Shown here piece after piece: positions 1 through 8,697 of a stretch of DNA of 64,000 nt (its first letter is position 1; each line of letters opens with the position of its first letter). The translations under genes and the position numbers were made by a program. The stretch comes from Seonamhaeicola maritimus (GTDB lineage Bacteria; Bacteroidota; Bacteroidia; Flavobacteriales; Flavobacteriaceae): NCBI RefSeq assembly GCF_008056315.1, contig NZ_VRKQ01000016.1, positions 124,517 to 188,516 on the forward strand. The letters run 5' to 3'. The notes under the pieces were generated by a model. The model saw nothing but the letters and a program-made list of their open reading frames with translations. It made no database searches and was not told the origin of the DNA.

Positions 1-117
1 GAAATTGCTTCTCGTAAAAAAGTAATTACAGATGAGCACAGTGGTAGAATTTTAGTTGATGCCGCTTTAGCTGAAGAACAAAAAGCAAAAATGGAAAAAA
101 TGTTTTCTAAACTTTAA
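1..117 (+). CDS. C-terminal fragment of an unidentified protein
   Basis: The window opens inside an open frame on the plus strand that ends at TAA 115-117, leaving 38 codons. The fragment is charged and probably helical at its end (repeated Glu, Lys, Gln). A terminator-like hairpin follows 23 bases later, which supports this being a true gene end. The fragment is too short for me to assign a family; its upstream part lies outside the window. Confidence 0.6.
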   Translation, partial: EIASRKKVITDEHSGRILVDAALAEEQKAKMEKMFSKL

Positions 118-140
118 TCCATTTAAAATATATATTCAAA

Positions 141-169
141 GAGCCTTCACATTGTGAGGGCTTTTTTTA
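141..169 (+). terminator. Rho-independent terminator
   Basis: AGCCTTCAC (142-150) pairs with GTGAGGGCT (154-162) through one G-U pair over a 3-nt loop, followed by a run of seven T. It lies 24 bases after the stop of the first, partial gene. Confidence 0.8.
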
Positions 170-171
170 TT

Positions 172-290
172 TTGGACGTTACCTCTCCTCGGGTCGTGCT
201 TTTCACGTTACACGGTAACTTGCTAGAAATGCGAAGCATTCCAGATTCCCTCTTTATAAAAGTCATAATGCATGAGTAATTCCTAACGCA
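172..290. repeat. Interspersed repeat, copy 1 (degenerate)
   Basis: This noncoding stretch begins TTGGACGTTACC, continues with a GGGTCGTGCTTTTC block and ends with CCTAACGCA. The same ordered blocks (TTGGGCGTTACCC, GGGTCGGGCTTTACGC, CCCTAACGCA) occur at 43047-43130. The middle parts differ. It looks like a dispersed noncoding repeat of the kind scattered through flavobacterial genomes. The 118-406 gap holds only the terminator, this element and the upstream region of msrA. Confidence 0.5.
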
Positions 291-406
291 GAATTAGGAA
301 CCTAAAAAGCCACCATTTGTACAGTTCCAAAAGTCAATCATAAAAAATCAAACCAACAATAACATTAAGGTTTTGTATTTTTATACGTCTGAAGAAAGAA
401 AAAAAC

Positions 407-1066
407 ATGAAAAACCTAATCACACTTTTAATAGTTACATTATTTTTTAGCTGCCAAAACATAGCACAAACAAAAAAGGCTCAAGAAAACGTTATCAATG
501 CAAAACCTATTGAGGTTCCTTTAGAAAACGGAAAAGCCAGAGCATATTTTGCCAGCGGTTGTTTTTGGTGTGTAGAAGCTGTTTATGAAAGTGTAAAAGG
601 TGTTGAAGAATCAATATCAGGTTATTCTGGCGGACATTCTGACAACCCAACTTATGAAGCCAGCAATACCGGGTGCACAGGTCATGCTGAAGCTGTAGAA
701 ATTATTTACGAGCCTAATGTAGTAAGTTTTGAAACCCTAGTTGATGTTTATTTTGCTTCTCAAAACCCAACACAAGTTAATGGTCAAGGACCAGACAAGG
801 GCTCTCAATACCGTTCTATTATTTTCTACCAGAACGAAGCACAAAAACAAATTATACTTAAAAAGAAAGCAGCTTTGGCTAAAAAACTAAACGCAACAAT
901 AGCTGCCGAAGTATATCCATTTCAAAAGTTTTGGATAGCAGAAGATTATCACCAAAACTACGAACGTTTACACCCAAATCATCCTTATATTCAGCGTATT
1001 TCTATTCCAAGATTAAACAGGTTTAAGTCTAAATTTCCTAAAGAATTACTTAAGGAAGGGCATTAA
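407..1066 (+). CDS. msrA: Peptide-methionine (S)-S-oxide reductase, predicted lipoprotein
   Basis: MsrA reduces methionine-S-sulfoxide in oxidised proteins. The family signature GCFWCVE is at residues 51-57, with catalytic Cys52. A second Cys in NTGCTGH (about residue 88) may act in recycling. The 219-aa protein carries an extra N-terminus: a hydrophobic stretch ends in the lipobox-like FFSC (Cys16), so the mature enzyme is probably a periplasmic or membrane-anchored lipoprotein. No MsrB domain is fused and no msrB lies next to it. It starts at ATG 407, after an A-rich leader without a Shine-Dalgarno sequence. It stands alone, so its electron donor cannot be read from context. Confidence 0.95.
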   Translation: MKNLITLLIVTLFFSCQNIAQTKKAQENVINAKPIEVPLENGKARAYFASGCFWCVEAVYESVKGVEESISGYSGGHSDNPTYEASNTGCTGHAEAVEIIYEPNVVSFETLVDVYFASQNPTQVNGQGPDKGSQYRSIIFYQNEAQKQIILKKKAALAKKLNATIAAEVYPFQKFWIAEDYHQNYERLHPNHPYIQRISIPRLNRFKSKFPKELLKEGH

Positions 1067-1234
1067 TATCTCACTTGATTCTATGTAGAATTTCGGACCC
1101 TTTGGTGATCTTGGAATAAACTTTCTTGGGAAACTTTGATTATTAACCTGGTTCTGGCTAAGCTAAAATAGCGATTATTATAAAAATATTTTGGGAACTC
1201 TTATCATTTGAAAATTGAGTAGACTCTCTAAACA

Positions 1235-1270
1235 AAAAAACGCTCACAAATAAGTGAGCGTTTTGGTTTT
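1235..1270 (-). terminator. Bidirectional terminator between msrA and the DUF4870 gene
   Basis: AAAACGCTCAC and GTGAGCGTTTT form a perfect 11-bp stem over a 6-nt loop. The tract read on the minus strand is seven T, so it best serves the minus-strand DUF4870 gene, but it could also stop msrA. I see nothing else in 1067-1234. Confidence 0.8.
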
Positions 1271-1344
1271 ATCTCATACTAACTAAACTAACTAATAAAA
1301 TTAAGAGATAAAGGATCTTATTTCATGTTCTTTTTCTTTATTCC

Positions 1345-1686
1345 TTAATTTATAAAATTAATGGTTAAAGGGTATTTAGGGTTTTCTCCATTGCTTGCTT
1401 TAATAGCATTTATAATTGGGAATATAAATGAAAAGATTCCTAAAACTATAAAGCCTAACAAGCCTAATCCAAAGAATAAAATTCCTGGAATACAAATTAA
1501 AAAATAGACTATTAAACTCAATTGAAAGTTTATAATACTCTTTCCATGAGCATCCATTTTATCTACTTTTTCTTTTTGAGTAGCCCAAAGTATTAATGGT
1601 AATATTAGGCTACCAAAACCCATAATAAAAAGCACTAACTGACTTAAATGGGTGATAACAATTAATTGATTGTCTTTGCGCATCAT
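1345..1686 (-). CDS. DUF4870 domain membrane protein
   Basis: This is a small integral membrane protein of 113 aa with three to four hydrophobic helices. The pattern is typical of the DUF4870 (Tic20-like) family: an N-terminal HLSQ segment, a central DAHGKSIINFQLS stretch and a C-terminal AIKASNGENPKYPL tail. No catalytic residues are evident and the role is unknown. Two adjacent Met codons (1684-1686 and 1681-1683) can serve as start. It is transcribed toward the terminator at 1235-1270 and is probably monocistronic. Confidence 0.85.
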   Translation of the reverse strand: MMRKDNQLIVITHLSQLVLFIMGFGSLILPLILWATQKEKVDKMDAHGKSIINFQLSLIVYFLICIPGILFFGLGLLGFIVLGIFSFIFPIINAIKASNGENPKYPLTINFIN

Positions 1687-1757
1687 AGCATTGATTGTTT
1701 TGATTGATTACTAATATGACGCTATCAAATTAAAAATGTTACAAGAAATTGAAAAAA

Positions 1758-3803
1758 TTAATTTTCCGTAATCCCATGAGTCTTAAGCAACTCTTTAAAC
1801 TCAGGATCATCTTTTAAAAACCGAAAGAACTCAGGTACTTCTCGTCTTAAAGTTGCTGTCTGTTTGTTTCTAACAGTATCTATATGATATAACACACTAT
1901 CTCTAACTCCTAAACCAGCAAATACTACTGCTAGCTGTTGACTTTTTTCCTGAGGTCGTGCTACTAAACGAATTGTATCTATAATTCTAAAGGCATTAGC
2001 AGTATCACCTACTTTTGCATAAGAAAAGCCTAAAAAGCGGTTATATACATTCTCCTCAGATACCAAGTACTTAAGAGGTTCTATGGCTTCTTTATACTTT
2101 TCTTGATCTGTATAAATTCTAAAATAAGTTCTATTAATTACAAATTGATTGTTCTCCTTACCTAGCTTTTCAACTTTCTTCATTATCATTTCAGCTTCTT
2201 CATATTTATGTGTATAAGCCAAGGCAGTAGCATAATTATTAGCCACAGCAAAAGACAAGGGGTCTAACTTATATGCAATACGTGCCTGTACCAACATTCT
2301 ATCATATTGCCTAGAATAGTAATAAAAAGTTGCGTATTGATGCCTTGTAGTTAAGTCGTTAGGTGATAACTTTATAGCTTTTTGAAAAGCTTCCTCAGCC
2401 TCTTCATGTTTGCCTTCAATATTATTTATAAATCCTCTAACTGAATAAATCCTTGGTACTTCACTACTAATTTGTTCTGCTTTGTTAAGGTATTCTCTTG
2501 CTAATTCCGAAGCCTCATTAACATCCCTTCCAGAATAATAGGTTTCCAAATAAATAGAGTTTGCTATTTCAGCATAAGCCTCTGCGTAATTGGAATCTAA
2601 AACAACAGCTTCTTTATAAAGGGTAATACTTTTTGATATACTTTCAGAATTCCGTTTATCTGCCTCACTCCTACCTTCTAAAAAAAGTTTATAAGCGTCA
2701 ATATTTTGGGTGGCAATATTAGATAAGCTTTTCTGTTCTTCGAACGATAAATTAAGTTCTAAGGCATTTACTATTTCTTTAGATACTTCAGTTTGAACAG
2801 TAAATACATTTGTGATAGTTTTATCGTAATTCTGAGCCCATAAATGTTCATCATTATAGGCATTAATTAACTGCGCAGAAATCCTAATATCATCACCGTA
2901 TTTTCTAATACTTCCTTCTAAAATATAAGACACCCCTAGTTCTTCGGCTATTTCAGGAATGGTTTTTTCAGTTTCCTTATATTGCATTACCGACGTTCTG
3001 GAAATAACCCGTATCTCTTTTAATTTTGATAGTTGCGTAAGAATATCTTCGGTTATACCATCCCTAAAAAACTCTGCATCCTCATCACTGCTTAAATTAT
3101 CAAACGGTAAAACGGCAATAGATAATTCTTTTACTGAATTATTAGTAGTGATTTTAATGGATTTGATATTTAGCGCAAATACAACCAAAGCTATAAGAGC
3201 TACCAACCATATTAAACTGCTCTTTCTTTTATAAAAAGGTGGTTTATATTTTTCCTTTTTTTCTTTTAGCTTACCTTTTACATCTTCTGGTTTTGGAACC
3301 ACTAAACCATTATTTGCAATAGCAAAAATTGGCATAGCGTCATCCACATTCTTAAGCTCATAAGCGTCTAAAAATTTAGACTGTATATGTTTATGACTCC
3401 TAATTTGATCGTGAACCTTATCCGAAATTAAAACACTTCCGGCTACCGCACAAGATTCAATTCTTGACGCTACATTAACGGCATCACCAATAATATCGTC
3501 TTTAGACCGAATGATATCTCCGACATGTATACCAATTCTTACTGGTATTTTAGGTTCTTCTAAAAAAGCTTTTTGTAATTCTATTGCGCAATCAACAGCT
3601 TCAACAGTGCTTTTGAAAATACTCAAAGTGCCATCACCAAAATATTGAATAATTCTACCATTAAAGGCTTCGGTGGTCATTTCAAAAGCGGTGCGATGCC
3701 GTTCTCTAACCAAAACAGCTTCTTTCTCGTCATACTGCATCAAAGATGTGTATCCTTCAATATCAGTAAACATAATGGCGGCAAGTTGTCTGTTTTTAGA
3801 CAT
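1758..3803 (-). CDS. Class III nucleotide cyclase with TM, TolB/FlgO-like and TPR domains
   Basis: This 681-aa membrane protein has an N-terminal cytoplasmic cyclase homology domain (about 5-160), one membrane helix (about 196-213), a TolB/FlgO-like domain (about 227-355, starting LSIAVLPFDNLSSD) and tetratricopeptide repeats to the C-terminus. The metal-binding aspartates are Asp14 (FTDIEG) and Asp57 (FGDG). The transition-state Asn110 and Arg114 (NVASR) are present, so catalysis is likely. The purine-selecting lysine is replaced by Gln (IIQYFGDG), so ATP or GTP cannot be called. The TolB/TPR part should be periplasmic and may sense envelope signals. A paralogue lies 63 bases upstream in the same orientation, so the two are probably one operon. 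Confidence 0.9.
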   Translation of the reverse strand: MSKNRQLAAIMFTDIEGYTSLMQYDEKEAVLVRERHRTAFEMTTEAFNGRIIQYFGDGTLSIFKSTVEAVDCAIELQKAFLEEPKIPVRIGIHVGDIIRSKDDIIGDAVNVASRIESCAVAGSVLISDKVHDQIRSHKHIQSKFLDAYELKNVDDAMPIFAIANNGLVVPKPEDVKGKLKEKKEKYKPPFYKRKSSLIWLVALIALVVFALNIKSIKITTNNSVKELSIAVLPFDNLSSDEDAEFFRDGITEDILTQLSKLKEIRVISRTSVMQYKETEKTIPEIAEELGVSYILEGSIRKYGDDIRISAQLINAYNDEHLWAQNYDKTITNVFTVQTEVSKEIVNALELNLSFEEQKSLSNIATQNIDAYKLFLEGRSEADKRNSESISKSITLYKEAVVLDSNYAEAYAEIANSIYLETYYSGRDVNEASELAREYLNKAEQISSEVPRIYSVRGFINNIEGKHEEAEEAFQKAIKLSPNDLTTRHQYATFYYYSRQYDRMLVQARIAYKLDPLSFAVANNYATALAYTHKYEEAEMIMKKVEKLGKENNQFVINRTYFRIYTDQEKYKEAIEPLKYLVSEENVYNRFLGFSYAKVGDTANAFRIIDTIRLVARPQEKSQQLAVVFAGLGVRDSVLYHIDTVRNKQTATLRREVPEFFRFLKDDPEFKELLKTHGITEN

Positions 3804-3866
3804 ATCGTAGTATTATTTACTTATAAAATTAACCAAATAGATGCGAAATAGCAGTGAAAAAAATAA

Positions 3867-5903
3867 TTAATCAATTTTATTTAACAACGCGATAAACCGA
3901 GGTTCATTTTGAAATACCCTGAATTTAATGTCATGCTTCAATCCCCAGAAAAATAATCCCTGTCCTCCAAATTCATAATCTCTTTCTAAATACTTTAAAG
4001 CATTTTCTTTTTCACCAAGCCCCATATATATGGTAGCTATCATATATGCAGGCACATATACTTTCTTATTCTTATCAAGTTGATAATCTAAAATTCTTTT
4101 CGCTTTGTCATACTGCCCTGTTTTTCCGTAGCAATAACCAAGCATCCAATTTGTATTTGAAGCCACACTTCTGGACGTGTATAATGAAATTGCGGCATCA
4201 TACTTCTCAAGACCGGACAAAGCTGTGGCTTTAGTCCAAATTAGCATATTATCATTAGGAAACCGATTCAGGGATTTATCTACTAAATCAATGCCTTTTT
4301 GAAACTCATTTAAATAATAATAAGCCTGAACCATATCCCCAACATATTTTGAAGATAACGGGTCTAGTTTTAAAACCTTATTAAAGTTTTCTTCCATGAG
4401 TTTAAGATCTCCTTCAAAAGCATAAATCCACGCCAATTTATTATAAGCCCCAACATAACTAGGGTTAATTTCTATGGCCTTCTTTAAATATCTTATAGCT
4501 ACCTCCTTTTCATATTTGTAGTAGCTAATAGCGCCTAAAACTCCATAAACACCACCATCATTAGAGTTTATTGCTAGAGCCGTTAAAGCAGGAATTGAAG
4601 CCAATTCAAGCATTTTTTTAGGAGATTCCCTCCCCCAAAATATATATTCCATATAAGTTTCAGCCACACCAACATAAGCCCTGCAAAATTCAGGATCATA
4701 TTCTATGGCCTTTTTAAAAAGATCTTCCGCTTTTATTAGTTCCTCTACTTTTCCACCACCTTGGTGCAAATACCTTTGTCCTTCTTTAAAAGCCGTATAA
4801 GCCTCGGCACTCTTTGTTGGCTGATTGTCAATTCTAAGAACTTCATTGTCGCTAAGGGTTATTTGAAGTGCACTAGCTATATCTCTTGAAACGTCACTTT
4901 GAATTTTAAAAATCTCAACTAAGGTGTTGTCATAGTTATCAGCCCATAAATTTTTATCTTCCTTGGCATCAACCAAATTGGCATTAATTCGTACTTGATT
5001 ATTATTAACTCGCACGCTACCTTCCAAAAGGTAATTAACATTTAACTCATTGGCAATTTCTTTAATTGTCTTATTACTGTTTTTGTAATGCATTGCTGAA
5101 ACTCGAGAAATCACCTGCAAATTCTGGATTTTGGAAAGATGAGTAATAATGTCTTCGGTGATGCCATCGGTAAATATATCAGAAGCATCGTCGTTATTCA
5201 TATTCTCAAAAGGAATAACCACTAATGTAGCTTCCTTTTTAATACTATCTACATTGGAAGTTTTCATAACATAATACGCAAGCGCTAAAATGATAATTGA
5301 TAGAAACCCTAACACATAAAGACTCTTTTTTCTGTAAAACTCAAACTCTTTAGATTCTTTAGGTTTTGTTTTTCCTTTTAGACTTTCCTTTTCAGGAACT
5401 TTTAAGCCACCTGTAGTAACAGCAAAAATAGGTATGGTCCTATTCACATTTTTAAAATCTACTGCATCAATAAATTCGGTATTGATATTACCTTTATTTC
5501 TTAATTGATCATTAATCTTATCAGACACCAAAACACTTCCAGCTACGGCCAAAGATTCTATTCTAGAAGCTATATTAACAGCATCTCCTATTATATCTTC
5601 CTTAGAATATATAATATCCCCTACATGAATTCCTATGCGAACAGGTATATTAGGTTCTTCCAAAAAGGCTTTTTGAAGTTCTATGGCACATTCTACAGCT
5701 TCAATAGTGCTTTTAAAAACACTTAAGGTTCCATCACCAAAATATTGAATTAACTGACCATTAAAAGCTTCGGTAGTTATTTCAAATGTCTTACGATGTC
5801 TTCCTCTTATTGAAATAGCCTGACTTTCATCTTTTTGCATCAAAGAAGTATACCCTTCAATGTCAGTAAACATGATGGCTGCAAGTTGTCTGTTTCTTGC
5901 CAT
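3867..5903 (-). CDS. Class III nucleotide cyclase with TM, TolB/FlgO-like and TPR domains (paralogue)
   Basis: This 678-aa protein has the same order of domains as its neighbour at 1758-3803: cyclase (about 5-160, FTDIEG, FGDG, NIASRIES), one membrane helix (about 192-212), a TolB/FlgO-like domain beginning LVVIPFENMNND, then TPRs. The catalytic Asp, Asn and Arg residues are all retained. The adenine-selecting position is Gln (LIQYFGDG). The cyclase parts of the two proteins are much more alike than the TPR parts, which suggests duplication followed by divergence of the sensing region. It is divergent from the cyclic-nucleotide-binding sigma-54 activator at 6027, with 123 bases between them, so ligand producer and receptor may be functionally coupled. 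Confidence 0.9.
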   Translation of the reverse strand: MARNRQLAAIMFTDIEGYTSLMQKDESQAISIRGRHRKTFEITTEAFNGQLIQYFGDGTLSVFKSTIEAVECAIELQKAFLEEPNIPVRIGIHVGDIIYSKEDIIGDAVNIASRIESLAVAGSVLVSDKINDQLRNKGNINTEFIDAVDFKNVNRTIPIFAVTTGGLKVPEKESLKGKTKPKESKEFEFYRKKSLYVLGFLSIIILALAYYVMKTSNVDSIKKEATLVVIPFENMNNDDASDIFTDGITEDIITHLSKIQNLQVISRVSAMHYKNSNKTIKEIANELNVNYLLEGSVRVNNNQVRINANLVDAKEDKNLWADNYDNTLVEIFKIQSDVSRDIASALQITLSDNEVLRIDNQPTKSAEAYTAFKEGQRYLHQGGGKVEELIKAEDLFKKAIEYDPEFCRAYVGVAETYMEYIFWGRESPKKMLELASIPALTALAINSNDGGVYGVLGAISYYKYEKEVAIRYLKKAIEINPSYVGAYNKLAWIYAFEGDLKLMEENFNKVLKLDPLSSKYVGDMVQAYYYLNEFQKGIDLVDKSLNRFPNDNMLIWTKATALSGLEKYDAAISLYTSRSVASNTNWMLGYCYGKTGQYDKAKRILDYQLDKNKKVYVPAYMIATIYMGLGEKENALKYLERDYEFGGQGLFFWGLKHDIKFRVFQNEPRFIALLNKID

Positions 5904-6026
5904 TTTGGTTTAACGTTAGGTGTTTACTAATTTAGTCAATTATCTTTAAAGCTAAATCTTATGCTCATATTCAGTGTTATTACTATTATAAATAATTAAT
6001 ATCTTTAACATGATATTTACCAACAT

Positions 6027-7874
6027 ATGGCTAAAGCAACTACCAATAAATTAATAGAGTTTCTTTCTGAAATCCCATTTTTTTCTGAAGTATCTAATGA
6101 ATCTTTAAAACATTTATGTATAGAATCTGAAAAAGCTTCTTACCTGAAAAACGAAGTTATTGTTAACAAGAATGAAGTTGGTAATTCTATGTATGCCATT
6201 ATTAGTGGCAAGGTAAAGGTTCATGATAAAAAGCACATTTATGGAACACTAGAAAATGGTGAATGTTTTGGTGAATATGCTTTGATTGATAATGAAACAC
6301 GTTCGGCATCTGTTACGGCAATAGAAAAAACCGATGTATTAATAATTGGGAGGCAACAATTTTTAGATTTAATGGCCAATGATTCTGGTTTTGCACAAGG
6401 TATTCTGTCTGTAATGATTAAACGTCACAGGGAGTTAGATACTATTCAAGAACGACTAGCCTCTTCTAAACAAGACATTGAAATAGCAAGCAATAAAATG
6501 AGTGGACTTATTAATGGAGCCATGGATGCCATTATTATGTTTAACAGTGATTTCAGAATTATTTTAACCAATCCGTCTGCCAATACTATTTTGCAAAATG
6601 ATGATGTATTACAACGTAACGTTTTATTCTTTTTTGATGATGACAGTGCTAATTTAATCGAGGATATTGTTAAATCTGGAATAGAAGATAAATCATCCAT
6701 CAATAAATATTTACCAAATATTATAAAGGTGATAGGGTCTGATAACAGTGAAACTTTAAACGAGGGTACTATTAGTAAATATGGAAGTGGTTCGGAGACA
6801 TTTTATACATTAATTCTAAGAAATATAGAAGAGCGTCTAATTGCTGAAGACAAAATAAATTTACTCACCAAACAAACGCAGTATTTAGAAGAGGAAATAA
6901 AAGAACTAACTAGTAGCTATGGCATCATTGCTGAGAATAAAGCAATGAAGCAAGCTTTGAATTTAGTTCAACAGGTAGCAAAAACTGATGCCACGGTATT
7001 AATTCATGGTGAAACCGGAACGGGTAAAGAACTTATTGCACGTGCTATTCATAAAGAGAGTAAAAGAAATGACAAACCACTAATTCGAATTAACTGCGGT
7101 GCTATTCCAACCAATTTAATAGAGAGCGAATTGTTTGGTCACAAAAAAGGAGCATTTACGGGTGCTACTGTAGACCGAAAAGGGCGTTTTATGTTGGCTG
7201 ACAAAGGCACCATTTTTTTAGATGAAATTGGCGAAATGCCCTTAGAGTTGCAGCCTAAGCTTTTACGTGTTATTCAAGAAGGTGAATTTGATCCCGTTGG
7301 AAGCTCTGAAACCATAAAAGTAGATGTTCGAATAATTACTGCAACACATAGAGATTTATTAGAATTTTCAAAGGAAGGTAAGTTTAGAGAAGATTTATAT
7401 TATCGTTTAAATGTATTCCCTATTGATGTTCCTGTACTTCGAGATAGAGGTAATGACCTTCATCTTATAGCAGAAGAAATGTTAGAGCAATTTTCCAAAA
7501 AACTAAATAAACCTATGATTCCGTTATCGGAGGCTGACAAAACTTTATTATCTACTTACCACTGGCCAGGGAATGTTAGGGAGCTTCAAAACTTAATTGA
7601 ACGCGCTGTCATAGTATCCCAAAATGGTGAAATAAATTGGCATGCCATTATTCCTAATAAGGCTGGAACCCAAGAAGCAAATTTTCAAAATAATAAACAA
7701 CGCATTTTAACTATAAAAGAATTTAATGCTCTTGAAAAGGAAAACATCCTTAAAGCCCTAAAACACACCAAATGGAAGATTTCTGGAAAAAATGGGGCTG
7801 CGGAATTACTACAAATACCTCCAACAACCCTTACCTCAAGAATAAAGGCGCTTGGTATTGAGCGACCTATTTAA
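6027..7874 (+). CDS. Sigma-54-dependent activator with cyclic-nucleotide-binding and PAS-like domains
   Basis: This 615-aa enhancer-binding protein has a CRP-type cNMP-binding domain (about 10-140), a PAS-like region (about 150-270), a short coiled coil, a sigma-54 AAA+ domain (about 300-535) and a Fis-type helix-turn-helix (about 570-613). The phosphate-binding cassette reads FGEYALIDNETRSAS (81-95), keeping Glu83 and Arg92. The Walker A motif GETGTGKE is at 328-335, the sigma-54 contact loop GAFTGA at 375-380 and Walker B IFLDE at 396-400, so it should be fully active. It is inferred to respond to a cyclic nucleotide and to open sigma-54 promoters. The nearest candidate target is the promoter at 7990-8005 ahead of the OsmC gene. 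It is divergent from two cyclases. Confidence 0.92.
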   Translation: MAKATTNKLIEFLSEIPFFSEVSNESLKHLCIESEKASYLKNEVIVNKNEVGNSMYAIISGKVKVHDKKHIYGTLENGECFGEYALIDNETRSASVTAIEKTDVLIIGRQQFLDLMANDSGFAQGILSVMIKRHRELDTIQERLASSKQDIEIASNKMSGLINGAMDAIIMFNSDFRIILTNPSANTILQNDDVLQRNVLFFFDDDSANLIEDIVKSGIEDKSSINKYLPNIIKVIGSDNSETLNEGTISKYGSGSETFYTLILRNIEERLIAEDKINLLTKQTQYLEEEIKELTSSYGIIAENKAMKQALNLVQQVAKTDATVLIHGETGTGKELIARAIHKESKRNDKPLIRINCGAIPTNLIESELFGHKKGAFTGATVDRKGRFMLADKGTIFLDEIGEMPLELQPKLLRVIQEGEFDPVGSSETIKVDVRIITATHRDLLEFSKEGKFREDLYYRLNVFPIDVPVLRDRGNDLHLIAEEMLEQFSKKLNKPMIPLSEADKTLLSTYHWPGNVRELQNLIERAVIVSQNGEINWHAIIPNKAGTQEANFQNNKQRILTIKEFNALEKENILKALKHTKWKISGKNGAAELLQIPPTTLTSRIKALGIERPI

Positions 7875-7878
7875 TTTC

Positions 7879-7934
7879 ACGATATTTCGTTATTACAATT
7901 ATGATATTTCGTTATTCAACGATATTTCGTTAAT
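7879..7934 (+). promoter_or_regulatory. Three upstream activator boxes, ACGATATTTCGTTA type
   Basis: Three copies of a near-palindromic box lie between the activator stop and the -24/-12 promoter: 7879-7894 and 7919-7934 (ACGATATTTCGTTA) and 7901-7914 (ATGATATTTCGTTA). Each contains ACGA/TCGT inverted half-sites around TATT, with one change in the middle copy. They are spaced 22 and 18 bases apart. They end 56 bases before the -24 element, where enhancer-binding proteins normally bind. I infer they bind the activator encoded just upstream. Confidence 0.7.
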
Positions 7935-7989
7935 TCACTAGTGTCTTAATTTTATTTTAACCACTTGATTAACAGCTGTTTAATTAGTT

Positions 7990-8005
7990 TGGCACATGAA
8001 TAGCA
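7990..8005 (+). promoter_or_regulatory. Sigma-54 (-24/-12) promoter of the OsmC gene
   Basis: TGGCACATGAATAGCA matches the sigma-54 consensus TGGCAC-N5-TTGCW with the correct GG-to-GC spacing; only the second T of TTGC differs. The predicted start of transcription is near 8017, giving a 45-base leader before ATG 8063. The three activator boxes lie at the expected upstream distance. Confidence 0.75.
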
Positions 8006-8062
8006 TTAAACAAGTCAAACATTTAAAAACCAATTTATTAATCAATTTAAAATTTAGAAAAC

Positions 8063-8617
8063 ATGATTACAACAGCAAATGTAAAAAACGGAGTAAACGT
8101 AGATCAATTAGTAGAAACTATCGGTCACATTCAAGAACAACCAGAATTAGCAAAATTTGAATTTAGAGCTAAAAATAACTGGATTAATGGTGGGCACTGT
8201 GTGTCTAGCATAAAAAGCTTCTACGGAGCAGGTCAAGAAGACACAACGCGTGAAGAAACATTCACAATGGAATGTAGCCATCCTCAAGTATTATTAGGAG
8301 AAGACGAAGCCGCAACTCCACCAGAAGTTGTATTACATGCCTTAAGTTCTTGTTTAACTGGAGCTATGGTATATCATGCTGCTGCTAACGGTATTGACAT
8401 TGAAGGTGCAGAATCTACAATTAAAGGTAATGCAGATTTACATGGTTTCTTAGGATTAGATCCCGAAGTAAGAACTGGTTTTAATGGAGTAACTATCCAA
8501 TTAAAAGTTAAATCTGACGCTTCTGCTGAACAACTTGAGAACTTAGCTAAATTTTCTCCTGTATTTGACATGATTAGCAATCCAACTCCTGTAAACATAG
8601 AAATTGTTAAACAGTAG
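8063..8617 (+). CDS. OsmC-family protein
   Basis: This is a 184-aa member of the OsmC/Ohr fold, a group that includes thiol peroxidases. The conserved helix cysteine is in LSSCLTGAMVYHAA. The position of the second peroxidatic cysteine of classical OsmC/Ohr carries Ser in FSPVFD; an SPVFD motif is usual in one OsmC subfamily, so peroxidase activity cannot be assumed. Further Cys residues are in GHCVSS and MECSHP. It is preceded by a sigma-54 promoter and three activator boxes and followed by a strong terminator, so it is probably a single-gene target of the activator at 6027. Confidence 0.85.
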   Translation: MITTANVKNGVNVDQLVETIGHIQEQPELAKFEFRAKNNWINGGHCVSSIKSFYGAGQEDTTREETFTMECSHPQVLLGEDEAATPPEVVLHALSSCLTGAMVYHAAANGIDIEGAESTIKGNADLHGFLGLDPEVRTGFNGVTIQLKVKSDASAEQLENLAKFSPVFDMISNPTPVNIEIVKQ

Positions 8618-8628
8618 AAACCACTTAA

Positions 8629-8664
8629 AAAAATGGCTACTCAAATTGTAGTAGCCATTTTTTT
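8629..8664 (+). terminator. Rho-independent terminator after the OsmC gene
   Basis: AAATGGCTACT (8631-8641) and AGTAGCCATTT (8650-8660) form a perfect 11-bp stem with an 8-nt loop, followed by T-rich sequence. The nifJ-like gene starts 33 bases later and so needs its own promoter or read-through. Confidence 0.85.
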
Positions 8665-8697
8665 ATCATCAATCATAAATGATTTGAACACCAAAAA

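Noticed and set aside
8063-8617. OsmC-family protein considered as anomalous for lacking the second Cys
   Set aside because: The SPVFD sequence at that place is typical for one OsmC subfamily, so the Ser is probably normal and not a loss.
8665-8697. AATCATAAATGATT before nifJ as a CRP/FNR site
   Set aside because: It is a palindrome, but the half-sites have the wrong order and spacing compared with TGAY-N4-RTCA.
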